A stretch of DNA of 64,000 bases from Dokdonella_A soli (GTDB taxonomy: Bacteria; Pseudomonadota; Gammaproteobacteria; Xanthomonadales; Rhodanobacteraceae): assembly GCF_039523175.1 (NCBI RefSeq), contig NZ_BAAAEU010000001.1:372001-436000 (forward strand), read 5' to 3'. Under the pieces are notes generated by a model that made no database searches, had not been told where the DNA came from, and saw only the letters and a program-made list of their open reading frames with translations. Every line of letters starts with the position of its first letter. The first letter of the stretch is position 1. The translations under genes and the position numbers were made by a program. Shown here one piece after another: positions 24,133 through 32,736 of this stretch.

Positions 24133-24509
24133 GGGCGCCGGTCTCCGAATGGCCTTGGACGGCCGCGATTATAACGCATGTATGTACGAATGGGCCGATG
24201 GTGGCTTTCACTGTCTTGCCGAAGGGGAGACAAGGCGCTGGGTCCCGGCGTTCGCCGGGACGACGAAGAGAGGGAACCTGATCTCGGCTCCCATTGCTCC
24301 GGCCAGAAGAAATTTGAAGGTTCAATTCATCGTCATCCCGGCGAAGGCCGGGATCCAGCTATTGCGCAATTTTGCGGTAAATGTTGGATTCCGGCTTGAC
24401 CAGCCACGCGGCTGTTGAAAGACGCCGGAATGACGAACTCCAATCCCGCGCCGTTGACCTGATCCGGCGTGATCCGCAGAATCGCGATCCCCTTACGCTC
24501 GCCCTCTCC
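24133..24509. repeat. Gene-free stretch with three clustered inverted repeats
   Basis: Three hairpins stand close together: GTCCCGGCG-TT-CGCCGGGAC (24242-24261), ATCCCGGC-GAAG-GCCGGGAT (24335-24354), and ATTCCGGC (24388-24395) with GCCGGAAT (24424-24431) enclosing CAGCC-ACGC-GGCTG (24401-24414). The last is an inverted copy of 17436-17484. No gene is credible here, although the frame of the following glycosyltransferase remains open back into the repeats. Confidence 0.8.
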
Positions 24510-25256
24510 GTGGCCTACCCCGCCTCTGCCCCTCTCCGCTCCGCCGACTGCCTGGCGGTGATCCCCGCGCGCGATGAAGCCGCAACCGTCGCGGCTGTCG
24601 TCGCCGGCGTGCGCAAGGCGCTCGGCTGCGCGGTGCTGGTCGTCGACGACGCGAGCACGGACGGCACCGGCGCCAAGGCGCGCGAGGCCGGTGCCGAGGC
24701 GTTGACCCTGCCGCTCGGACTCGGCGCCTGGGGCGCGACCCAAGCCGGCATCCGCTATGCGCTGCGCAACGGCTACGCCGGCGTGATCACGCTGGACGCC
24801 GACGGCCAGCACCTGCCCGAATCGCTGCCCGCGCTGTTCGCCGCGCAGGCACGCAATGGCGCGAACGTGATCATCGGCACCTGCGTCGAGCGACTGAGCC
24901 GCGCCAAGCGCATCGCCTGGCAATACCTGCGCGTGCTGACCGGGCTGGGCCTGGGCGACTTCACCTCCGGGCTGCGCCTGTACGATCGCCGCGCGATCGA
25001 GATCCTGGCCGGCCCGACCGCGAGCCTGCTCGACTACCAGGATGTCGGCGTACTGATGCTGCTCGCCAAGAACGGACTGACCATCAAGGAAACCCCGGTG
25101 CCGATGCTGCCGCGCCGCGAAGGCCATTCGCGCGTGTTCGCCTCGTGGCCGGTGGTCGCCCGCTACATGCTGCATACGACGGTGCTGTGCATCGCGCAGA
25201 TCGATGCGGGTCGTCGCCATCACCAGACCCTTGCCGGGGGTGGCCGCGCATGCTGA
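24510..25256 (+). CDS. Family 2 glycosyltransferase
   Basis: About 248 residues, a GT-A fold enzyme like polyprenyl-phosphate sugar synthases. Visible are the N-terminal LAVIPARDEAATV, VLVVDDASTDGTG (nucleotide-sugar binding), ITLDADGQH (the metal-binding DxD) and GLGDFTSGLRLYDRRA. No membrane segment follows. The start is uncertain: GTG at 24510 directly precedes the conserved part, while an ATG at 24381 would add a tail translated from repeat DNA and is rejected. The stop overlaps the DUF2304 gene start, and a second glycosyltransferase follows, so this is a three-gene unit, probably making a lipid-linked or surface glycan. Confidence 0.85.
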   Translation: MAYPASAPLRSADCLAVIPARDEAATVAAVVAGVRKALGCAVLVVDDASTDGTGAKAREAGAEALTLPLGLGAWGATQAGIRYALRNGYAGVITLDADGQHLPESLPALFAAQARNGANVIIGTCVERLSRAKRIAWQYLRVLTGLGLGDFTSGLRLYDRRAIEILAGPTASLLDYQDVGVLMLLAKNGLTIKETPVPMLPRREGHSRVFASWPVVARYMLHTTVLCIAQIDAGRRHHQTLAGGGRAC

Positions 25257-25633
25257 CCGGCCAGATCACCTCGGCGATCCTCGGCGCGGTACTGGCCGGG
25301 GCGATCCTGTTCCTGGTCCGGCGCGACCATCTGCACGGGCCGTATGCGGTCTGGTGGTTCGCGGTCGCGGCGGCGACCTTCGTGCTCGGCGTGTTTCCGG
25401 GCGTGGTAGTCTGGCTCGGTCACGTGACCGGCATCGGCTATGCGCCGGTGCTGCCGATCATCATCGGCCTGTCCCTGGTGCTGATCCGGCTGCTCAAGCT
25501 CGATATCGACCGCTCGAAGCAGGAACGCCAGATCCGCCGCCTGACCCAGAAACTGGCGATCCTAGAAGAAGAGCTGGATCGCGCCGGTGGACGGCCAGCG
25601 CGTGAGCCGCGCGACGAAGACGACGCGGCCTAG
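25250..25633 (+). CDS. DUF2304 membrane protein
   Basis: 127 residues: three hydrophobic segments (about 5-24, 32-52 and 62-82) and then a charged coiled-coil-like tail (RSKQERQIRRLTQKLAILEEELDR). DUF2304 proteins are usually found next to family 2 glycosyltransferases, as here, and may help anchor them to the membrane. The ATG at 25250 lies within the last codons of the glycosyltransferase gene. No catalytic residue is recognised. Confidence 0.88.
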   Translation: MLTGQITSAILGAVLAGAILFLVRRDHLHGPYAVWWFAVAAATFVLGVFPGVVVWLGHVTGIGYAPVLPIIIGLSLVLIRLLKLDIDRSKQERQIRRLTQKLAILEEELDRAGGRPAREPRDEDDAA

Positions 25634-25645
25634 CGCACGCGGCGC

Positions 25646-26779
25646 ATGCGCATCCTGCACATCGGCAAGTACTACACGCCTGAGCGCGGCGGCATCGAGC
25701 GCTATGCGCAGGCGCTGGCCGAGTGGTGCGTGGGGCTCGGGGACAACGTCGCCGCACTGGTGCACCAGCGGCCGGGCAACTGGCGGCGCGCGCAGGAAAG
25801 CATCGGCGGCGTCGAGGTGCGGCGCGCAGGTTGCATCGCGGCGCCGGTCTACACCCCGCTGAGCCCCACGTTTCCGCTCGAACTCGCGCGTGCACTGCGC
25901 GAATTCCGCCCGGAGCTGCTGCATCTGCACTTCCCGAACCCGTCCTGCTTCGCGGCGCTGGCGAGCCCGGCCGCACGACGCCTGCCATGGGTCGTGCACT
26001 GGCACGCCGACGTGCCGCCGGACACGCCAGACTGGCGGCTGCGCACCGCGTACCGCGCCTACCGACCGTTCGAGCAGGCGACGCTGGCGCGTGCACACGC
26101 GATCGTTGCGACATCGCGACCCTATCTGGCCGCGAGCGTCGCGCTGAAACCGTGGCGGGCGAAAACCGCCGTGGTCCCGCTCGGGATCGCCGCGACCGAG
26201 GCTGCCGTGCCGGCGCCCGGCTTGTGGCCGACGCAGGCGGGTCTGCGTCTGCTCGCCGTCGGCCGGCTCAGCCGCTACAAGGGTTTCGATGTGCTGGTCG
26301 AGGCGCTCACGAAGATCGAGGATGCGAGCCTGCTACTGGTCGGCCACGGCGAGTGCGAGCGTGAGCTTCGCGCGCTGACGACCGCGCGCGGCCTCGATCG
26401 GCGCATTGCGTTCGCGGGCGAACTCGACGATGCCGCACTCGGCTCGGCCTACGCCGCGGCCGATGCGTTCGCGCTGTCCTCGCTCGACCGCGGCGAAGCG
26501 TTCGGCCTGGTCCTGCTCGAGGCGATGCGTGCCGGATTGCCGGTGATCGCCAGCGCGATTCCCGGTTCCGGCGTCGGCGAGGTCGTCGTCGACGGAGAAA
26601 CCGGCGTGCTCGTCGCGCCGGGCGACGCGACCGCGCTTGCCGGCATGATCGGGCGGTTCCGCGATGCGGATCTGCGAGCACGCCTCGGCGCTGCCGGCCG
26701 CGTGCGCTGGGAACAAACGTTCACGCTGGATCGATCCGCGCGAGCCATCCATTCCATCTACCGCGCCGCGTTGCGCTAA
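25646..26779 (+). CDS. Family 4 glycosyltransferase
   Basis: 377 residues, GT-B fold. The N-terminus MRILHIGKYYTPERGGIERY is the acceptor-side glycine loop of GT4 enzymes; the C-terminal half has LLAVGRLSRYKGFDVLVEAL, VGHGECERELR and the retaining-enzyme signature SLDRGEAFGLVLLEAMRAGLPVI with its E-x7-E pair. It would transfer a sugar from a nucleotide donor during polysaccharide or glycolipid synthesis. It starts 12 bp after DUF2304. Confidence 0.93.
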   Translation: MRILHIGKYYTPERGGIERYAQALAEWCVGLGDNVAALVHQRPGNWRRAQESIGGVEVRRAGCIAAPVYTPLSPTFPLELARALREFRPELLHLHFPNPSCFAALASPAARRLPWVVHWHADVPPDTPDWRLRTAYRAYRPFEQATLARAHAIVATSRPYLAASVALKPWRAKTAVVPLGIAATEAAVPAPGLWPTQAGLRLLAVGRLSRYKGFDVLVEALTKIEDASLLLVGHGECERELRALTTARGLDRRIAFAGELDDAALGSAYAAADAFALSSLDRGEAFGLVLLEAMRAGLPVIASAIPGSGVGEVVVDGETGVLVAPGDATALAGMIGRFRDADLRARLGAAGRVRWEQTFTLDRSARAIHSIYRAALR

Positions 26780-26903
26780 CCGCTCGTGGCGCAGAGCAGT
26801 TGGGGCGGGGTGAGCCTGCGGCTGCGCAGGCGGGATGCGGGAGCGAACATTCAGGTAGCGGATGGCCGCGGCAGAAGCAGCCCATAACCCCGACGCTTCG
26901 CAT

Positions 26904-26930
26904 GTTGGGCATCGCTGTGCTCAGCCCAAC
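26904..26930. repeat. GTTGGGC...GCCCAAC hairpin
   Basis: GTTGGGC (26904-26910) and GCCCAAC (26924-26930) flank ATCGCTGTGCTCA in the 164 bp between convergent genes. Similar GTTGGGC-TTCGCT-GCTCAGCCCAAC elements are common intergenic repeats in Xanthomonas relatives. It has no T-run. Confidence 0.6.
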
Positions 26931-26943
26931 CTACGGCGCTGTA

Positions 26944-28329
26944 TCAGGTTTCCGGTTGCGAGGACTCCGACCGCTGCGCGGCCAGGATCAACAGGGCTGC
27001 CAGCATCGGCGTCAATTGCAACAGCAATCGATTCACCGCTGAGTAGCTCTGCGCATAACGCGCTGCCGCGGTGAACACGAAGAGACCCGCGATCAGCAGG
27101 AACGACACGCCCGCCAGGACCACGAGCCGACGCGTCGTCGCCGAACGCATCCATGCACGGCAATTGCCGACCAGAACCACCGGCAACGCGAACCACAGCA
27201 GATGCCAGTTTCCCTGCGCCCACAGGCCATTACAAAACGCGCCGAGCGAATCGGAAACGTCGGCAAGGTTGAAGGCGGCGCTGTTGCCGATATAGCGGCG
27301 CGCGACATCGATCCAGGCGGCACCGAAGGCGCCGGACAACAGGATCAGCGCGGTCGCGAACGCGACACCGAGCAGGAACCGCCGCCGCCGCGGCCATGCC
27401 GGCAGGGACGAGAACACGCAGGCGGCGCCGAGCACGATCGCCCACACCGCGCCCTCGAGCTTGACCATCGGCAACAGCACGATGATGCCGATCACGACGC
27501 CGAGCTGGCGTCGTTCGGCGCGACAATGCCAGCGCAACCAGGCGAAGCCGGCTTGCGCGAACAGCGCGGCGAGCCAGAGGTCGGCATAGCCGCCGAGCGC
27601 GACATGTGATTCGAGCAGCGGCAACGAACCCAGCACGTACACGCCAATCCACGCGCGTCCGCTCTCGACGCCAAGCGCGCGCAACTGACCGTATTGCGCA
27701 ATCAGCAATGCGATCCACAGGCCGAACCAGGCGAGATTGATCCACGGTTCGATCCACCCGCCGGCGCCGGCAAACCAGACGATCGCCCACGGCAGCAGAT
27801 CCGGATAGCTGTAGCCGACGCCGGTGCGCAGGACTTCGTTCGGATGCGTCAACCAATCGTTGAAGGAAACGAACGGCGCGATCTGGCCGGCCAGGACCCA
27901 GGTCTTGGCCTTGGCCTGCCATGCGGCCCACGCATCCCACGGCAAGGTCGGATGCAGCAGGATGTCGCTCGCCAGCAGCCAGCCGCGCCAGCCGAGCAGG
28001 ACCAGCGCCAGTAGCGCCCATGGCCACCATCGCGGTTCGTGCGGCGGCAATGCCGCGACCGGATCACCCCGGCACCACCACGCAACCAGCCAGCTGCTCG
28101 CGCCGATCAGCGCCGCCCAGGGCGAGACGTGCATCAGCACATGCGCCGGGTCGGTCGCAGCGAGCAGGCGTGCGAGCACGCCGCACAGCAATACGCCGAC
28201 GATCCAGCCGAGGCCCGTCGCGACCAGGCGCTCACCACGACGACACGGCCAGCCGACGACCAGAACATACAGACCGCTGCCGAGCAGCAACGGCACACAC
28301 CAGGTCGCGAGCATCGCCAGCGGATTCAT
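26944..28329 (-). CDS. Polytopic membrane protein, possible GT-C type glycosyltransferase
   Basis: 461 residues with about eleven to twelve hydrophobic segments. A large early loop contains LHPTLPWDAWAAWQAKAKTW and, shortly after, YSYPDLLPWAIVW; acidic residues in the first loop and many Trp/Tyr residues recall the oligosaccharyl and mannosyl transferases of the GT-C fold, but no family motif is certain. Its ATG overlaps the stop of the upstream gene (ATGA), making it the last gene of a three-gene operon with a second membrane protein and a DUF455 protein. Confidence 0.75.
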   Translation of the reverse strand: MNPLAMLATWCVPLLLGSGLYVLVVGWPCRRGERLVATGLGWIVGVLLCGVLARLLAATDPAHVLMHVSPWAALIGASSWLVAWWCRGDPVAALPPHEPRWWPWALLALVLLGWRGWLLASDILLHPTLPWDAWAAWQAKAKTWVLAGQIAPFVSFNDWLTHPNEVLRTGVGYSYPDLLPWAIVWFAGAGGWIEPWINLAWFGLWIALLIAQYGQLRALGVESGRAWIGVYVLGSLPLLESHVALGGYADLWLAALFAQAGFAWLRWHCRAERRQLGVVIGIIVLLPMVKLEGAVWAIVLGAACVFSSLPAWPRRRRFLLGVAFATALILLSGAFGAAWIDVARRYIGNSAAFNLADVSDSLGAFCNGLWAQGNWHLLWFALPVVLVGNCRAWMRSATTRRLVVLAGVSFLLIAGLFVFTAAARYAQSYSAVNRLLLQLTPMLAALLILAAQRSESSQPET

Positions 28330-29534
28330 CGCAGCACCGCCGTGATCGCGTAGACGCCCAGATCCGGCCGCTGCTCGATCGTGCGCACTCGCATGGTCAT
28401 GCCGCCGAATTGCAGCACACCGTTCTTCACTTCGTCCTGATCGTCCGCGTAACGCACGACGATCGTACCCGCCGCCGCGCGCTCCACATCCGCGCCGGCC
28501 AGCACGCCGATGTTGAGCGGGGCCGCGTGATAGATCAGCCGCAACGCGGCGTACGGCGTCGGCGCACCCACCAGGACCCGGGTCGAACTCGGCATGCCGG
28601 CCAGCGTCGAACGGATGTGCAAAGCGACGTCACGCAGCTCCGCATCGGGGACGCGGTCCTGGCGCGCGGCGAGCGGTGCATTCCCCCAGATATCGCGATC
28701 CGTTGCGCGCTTGTAGGCGAGATCGCGTTGCCACGCCAGATCGCAGACGATCCATGCGCAGGCGGTGCCGACGAACAGCAGACGCCGCAGCGCCTTGCCG
28801 CGCAGACGCAGGATCGCCCAGCCGAAAATGCCGATCGGCAACAAGCCCAACGCCAGCATCAGCGGCAGGCGCGGCGAGTGCGGCGAGCTGTCGCCGGTCT
28901 CGGCCGGGCCGACGGCGCTGACCGAGATCAACTGCCAGGGGCGGCGTTCGTGCCATGCACTGATCAGGGCTTCCAGACGACCGCGCCAGGAGAGCGACTC
29001 CAGCTGCGCCCCCACCAAAACGAAGGGGCGGAATCCCTCGACCGGCGGCACCAGTTGGGCGGTCGGAAATTCGGCGAACCCCAGCTCGGTAATCGTGCCT
29101 TTCCAGGACGGGATCTGCGAGAGATCGAATACCGCCTCACGCCGATCGATTCGAGGCAATGAAATCGACTGCACGTCGTCGGGCGCCTCGGCAGTACGAA
29201 ACACCAGTGAAAGCTCCAGCGTGCGCGGAAATTCGTCGAAGCGATAGCGCAGGATGGGAAAATCACCGGCCGCGATATTTGCCAGCGCGGTCGATTGCAA
29301 GGCCGAGAAATCCGCCGCGGCCGCATCGACGCGCAACCGCTGCGCCTCGGGATTCGCCGAACCGAACACCGCATGGAAACGGCTGCCGGGCAGGGACAGC
29401 TCCGTCGTCGCAACCAGCGGCGACCCTGCGTCGACGCGCGCCGCCCACAACAACAGGACCAACCAGCTCAGCGCGAGCGCGGCGCCAAAGGCCGCAACGA
29501 CGGAGATCCCTGCTGCAGAAGGCACGTGCCTCAT
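28326..29534 (-). CDS. Membrane-anchored protein of unknown function
   Basis: 402 residues. One N-terminal membrane segment (about 10-33), a soluble beta-rich domain to about residue 210, two further segments (about 225-245 and 255-272), and a C-terminal soluble domain with ADVERAAAGTIVVRYADDQDE. The layout, exported domain plus tail facing the same side, resembles accessory proteins of cell-surface glycan synthesis, but I do not recognise the family. Both ends overlap neighbouring genes by four bases (ATGA), so it is translationally coupled in the three-gene operon. Confidence 0.75.
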   Translation of the reverse strand: MRHVPSAAGISVVAAFGAALALSWLVLLLWAARVDAGSPLVATTELSLPGSRFHAVFGSANPEAQRLRVDAAAADFSALQSTALANIAAGDFPILRYRFDEFPRTLELSLVFRTAEAPDDVQSISLPRIDRREAVFDLSQIPSWKGTITELGFAEFPTAQLVPPVEGFRPFVLVGAQLESLSWRGRLEALISAWHERRPWQLISVSAVGPAETGDSSPHSPRLPLMLALGLLPIGIFGWAILRLRGKALRRLLFVGTACAWIVCDLAWQRDLAYKRATDRDIWGNAPLAARQDRVPDAELRDVALHIRSTLAGMPSSTRVLVGAPTPYAALRLIYHAAPLNIGVLAGADVERAAAGTIVVRYADDQDEVKNGVLQFGGMTMRVRTIEQRPDLGVYAITAVLR

Positions 29535-30349
29535 GCGGCGAGTTCATCCAACCGCGCGAGTTCGTCGCGCGTGAACCCGGCGCGCAGCCGTGCATCGACA
29601 TTGAACGGTCCGCGCAAACCGCCGCGCAGATGGGTCTGGAGCAGATGCTGGAACGTCGATTGCGCGTCGACGCCTTCGCGCGCGCAGCACCAGGTGAACC
29701 AGCGCGAACCGGCCGCGACGTGCGCGACTTCCTCGCGCAGGATCGTCTCGAGAATCGCGACAGTCGCGTTGTCATCGACGCTGCGCAGGCGCTCGATCAT
29801 GCCCGGCGTGACATCGAGTCCGCGCGCCTCCAGCACACGCGGCACCAACGCCATGCGTGCGAGGCAGGAGTCGGCGGTACGCATTGCCATGTCCCAGAGC
29901 CCATCGTGCGCGTCGAAATCGCCGTAGGCGTGCCCGAGTTCGGCGAGTCGCGCGGAGAGCAACGCGAAATGGCGTGCCTCGTCGGCCGCGACCTGCGCCC
30001 AATCCGCGTAATAGTCGGCCGGCATGTCGCGAAAGCGATAGACCGCGTCCCAAGCGAGGTTGATCGCGTTGAACTCGATGTGCGCGACCGCATGCACCAG
30101 CGCCGCCCTGCCCTCGGTGGAACCGAGACCGCGCGACGCGAGCGCACGCGGCGCGACCAGACGCGGACGCAAGGGACGCCCGGGTGCACCGATCGGCGCC
30201 GGCGCGCTCGAAGCCGGAGCCATGTGCAGCTCACCGGCCGCCAACGCGGCAACCGCCGCCTGCGTCAGCGCGAGCTTCTGTCCCGGCTCGGCGCAAGCGA
30301 GGCAGCGTTCGGCCGCATCAAACAGATTTCCGGTGGCCCCGCTCGCCAT
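29531..30349 (-). CDS. DUF455 ferritin-like protein
   Basis: 272 residues. The helical core shows the ferritin-type metal residues spread over HAVAHIEFNAINLAWDAVYRF, ADEARHFALL and EEVAHVAAGSRW; the N-terminus has a pair of cysteines (RCLACAEPG). DUF455 proteins are predicted diiron proteins with no established activity. It is the first gene of the operon leading into two membrane proteins; the link between a diiron protein and glycan-type membrane proteins is unexplained. Confidence 0.88.
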   Translation of the reverse strand: MASGATGNLFDAAERCLACAEPGQKLALTQAAVAALAAGELHMAPASSAPAPIGAPGRPLRPRLVAPRALASRGLGSTEGRAALVHAVAHIEFNAINLAWDAVYRFRDMPADYYADWAQVAADEARHFALLSARLAELGHAYGDFDAHDGLWDMAMRTADSCLARMALVPRVLEARGLDVTPGMIERLRSVDDNATVAILETILREEVAHVAAGSRWFTWCCAREGVDAQSTFQHLLQTHLRGGLRGPFNVDARLRAGFTRDELARLDELAA

Positions 30350-30573
30350 GTCCTTTCATGTTTCCCTATGCCGTCCATCGACCGCATTATCCATGACAAC
30401 GACGGCACGGAACGCGGCAAGCGGACACGCTTTGCGCTAAGGAAACGTTTGAAACCTGCCGGGAGAACCACGATTCGTGCGGGCCGGATGCACTAGCGCA
30501 TCCCCCGAGGAACGCGATGGATCACGGGCAGTGCCAACACATTACCGGCGAAGCCCGTTCGCGGCGCAGCCGT

Positions 30574-32052
30574 TCAGCCCGCGCCGCGGCGTTGCGATTT
30601 CGCGGAATCGGAACGCGCGAATTCGAGATCGGCGAGATAAGTCGGCTCGACACCGGTCACGTACTCGCCGGAGAAGCACGAGGTATCGAAGTGCTTGAGG
30701 TTCTCGTTGCCGTCCTGCACGGCCCAGATCAGGTCGTCCAGGTCCTGGTAGAACAGCTTGTCGGCGCCGAGGATCTTCTCGATCTCCTCGACGGTTCGGC
30801 CATGCGCGACGAGTTCGGCGACCACCGGCATGTCGATGCCGTAGATGTTCGGATAACGCACCGGCGGCGCAGCGGAGGCGAGATAGACCTTCTTCGCGCC
30901 GGCTTCACGCGCCATCAGGATGATCTGTTTGGACGTCGTGCCGCGCACGATCGAATCGTCTACCAGCAGCACGTTCTTGTTACGGAACTCGAGGGCGACC
31001 GGATTGAGCTTGCGGCGCACCGATTTCACGCGCTCGCTCTGCCCCGGCATGATGAAGGTGCGGCCGATGTAGCGGTTCTTGACGAAGCCCTCGCGCACCG
31101 GCACGCCGAGCGCCTGCGCGAGCGGACCTGCGGCGGTGCGCGAAGTGTCCGGGATCGGGATCACCGCGTCGATGTCGTGGTCGGGCATCAGGCGATGGAT
31201 CTTCTCGCCGAGCTTTTCACCCATGCGCAGTCGCGCCTTGTAGACCGAAACGTCCTCCATCATCGAATCGGGCCGCGCGAGATACACATATTCGAAGATG
31301 CACGGCGCATGCATGGCCGGTTCCGCGCACTGGCGCGTGAACAGTTTGCCGTCGAGCGTCATCAGCACTGCTTCGCCCGGCGCGACGTCGCGCAGCAGCC
31401 TGAAGCCGAGGATGTCGAGCGCGACCGACTCGGAGGCGACCGCATATTCCTTGCCGGTCGCGGTTTCGCGTTCGCCGAGCACCAGCGGACGGATCCCGTG
31501 CGGATCGCGGAACGCGAGCACGCCGTAGCCGAGCAGCATCGAGACGACCGCGTAGCCGCCGACGCAACGCGCATGCGTGCCGGCAACTGCCTTGAAGATG
31601 TGATCCGGCGACAGCGCGCGGCGATCCTGGATCTGCAGCTCGTGCGCGAGCACGTTGAGCAGCACCTCGGAATCGGAATCGGTGTTGATGTGGCGGCGAT
31701 CGTCCTCGAACACTTCGCGACGCAGCGCCGCGGTGTTGATCAGGTTGCCGTTGTGCGCGAGCGCGATGCCGTACGGAGAGTTCACGTACAACGGCTGCGC
31801 CTCGGCGGAGCCTTCCGAGCCGGCGGTCGGATAGCGGCAATGGCCGATGCCGACGCTGCCGCGCAGCCCGAGCATGCTGTCGCGGTCGAACACGTCGCGC
31901 ACCAGGCCGCTACCCTTGTGCAGTCGCAGGCGGTTGCCATCGATGGTCGCGATGCCGGCCGCGTCCTGGCCGCGGTGCTGCAGGACGGTGAGCGCGTCGT
32001 AGAGCGCCGAGGCGACTTCCGACTGGCCGACGATGCCGATGATTCCGCACAT
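30574..32052 (-). CDS. purF: Amidophosphoribosyltransferase
   Basis: 492 residues. Commits PRPP and glutamine to purine synthesis by forming phosphoribosylamine. The N-terminal glutaminase starts MCGIIGIVGQ, so Cys2 becomes the nucleophile after methionine removal; IGHCRYPTAG, AHNGNLIN and TDSDSEVLL follow. The C-terminal phosphoribosyltransferase has the PRPP loop VLLVDDSIVRGTTSKQI. Length and form match the E. coli type (505 residues). It lies 11 bp after cvpA, the arrangement seen in E. coli, where the two are co-transcribed. Confidence 0.97.
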   Translation of the reverse strand: MCGIIGIVGQSEVASALYDALTVLQHRGQDAAGIATIDGNRLRLHKGSGLVRDVFDRDSMLGLRGSVGIGHCRYPTAGSEGSAEAQPLYVNSPYGIALAHNGNLINTAALRREVFEDDRRHINTDSDSEVLLNVLAHELQIQDRRALSPDHIFKAVAGTHARCVGGYAVVSMLLGYGVLAFRDPHGIRPLVLGERETATGKEYAVASESVALDILGFRLLRDVAPGEAVLMTLDGKLFTRQCAEPAMHAPCIFEYVYLARPDSMMEDVSVYKARLRMGEKLGEKIHRLMPDHDIDAVIPIPDTSRTAAGPLAQALGVPVREGFVKNRYIGRTFIMPGQSERVKSVRRKLNPVALEFRNKNVLLVDDSIVRGTTSKQIILMAREAGAKKVYLASAAPPVRYPNIYGIDMPVVAELVAHGRTVEEIEKILGADKLFYQDLDDLIWAVQDGNENLKHFDTSCFSGEYVTGVEPTYLADLEFARSDSAKSQRRGAG

Positions 32053-32063
32053 GGTTTCGATAC

Positions 32064-32630
32064 TTAAGTGGCAGGCGATTTCGGGGGCGCTGCCGGCTTG
32101 TTCCGGACCGGCGGCGCTGCAAGCGGCTTGATGAACTCCTCGACCGGATCGAGGTAACGCGCCACCTCGGCCGGCAGGCGCGCGCCGAGCCAGCGCGCGC
32201 CATTCTCGAAACTCGGCAGCAATTGTGACTGATGCCACCACGGATCGCGCGGAAACGGCGTGAAGCCGAGCAGCAGCACGACCAGCACGACCAGCGCCAG
32301 GCCACGCACCAGGCCGAACACCATGCCCAGCAGGCGATCGCTGCCCGACAGGCCGCTGCCTTCGACCAGCTTGCGCATCAGGAAGGTGACGATCGCACCC
32401 GCGATCAGCACCGCGATGAAGCACAACCCATACGCCAGCAGCACGCGCACCGACGGCGTGGATATGCTGGCGGAAAACCGTTCCGCAAGGGGCGGCCCGA
32501 GCAGCCAGGCGACCCAGAACGCACAGGCCCAGCACGCCAGCGCGAGCACCTCGCCGATGAAACCGCGCCACAGGCCCATCAGCACCGACAGGCCCAGCAC
32601 CGCGAGGATCGTGTAGTCAGCCCAGTTCAT
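32064..32630 (-). CDS. cvpA: CvpA family inner-membrane protein
   Basis: 188 residues with four hydrophobic segments (about 6-24, 28-46, 66-86 and 104-124) and a Pro/Ala/Lys-rich soluble tail. The start MNWADYTILAVLGLSVLMGLWRGFIGE is typical; CvpA is needed for colicin V export and more generally for envelope integrity. It directly precedes purF. Confidence 0.94.
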   Translation of the reverse strand: MNWADYTILAVLGLSVLMGLWRGFIGEVLALACWACAFWVAWLLGPPLAERFSASISTPSVRVLLAYGLCFIAVLIAGAIVTFLMRKLVEGSGLSGSDRLLGMVFGLVRGLALVVLVVLLLGFTPFPRDPWWHQSQLLPSFENGARWLGARLPAEVARYLDPVEEFIKPLAAPPVRNKPAAPPKSPAT

Positions 32631-32636
32631 CTTGAA

Positions 32637-32727
32637 GCGGGGAATCGGGAATGGGGAATCGGGAATGGGAAAAAGCGGTTCGCGAAAAGCCGACCTGCTT
32701 CTGCGATTCCCAATTCCCGATTCTCCA
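32637..32727. repeat. GGGAATCGGGAAT intergenic repeat
   Basis: GGGAATCGGGAATGGG repeats twice at 32639-32670, and CCCAATTCCCGATTCTCC with CATTCCCGG at 32709-32734 forms its inverse. The whole can fold into a long imperfect hairpin between cvpA and the SPOR gene. Such GGGAATC repeats are common between genes in Xanthomonas relatives. Confidence 0.85.
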
Positions 32728-32736
32728 TTCCCGGCT

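Noticed and set aside
24381..24509. An ATG at 24381 as the start of the glycosyltransferase
   Set aside because: The extra 43 residues would be translated from a repeat element and resemble nothing in the family.
32637..32727. A CRISPR array in the GGGAATC repeats
   Set aside because: Units are 8 to 16 bp, not spaced evenly, and form an inverted pair rather than repeats with spacers. No cas gene is near.
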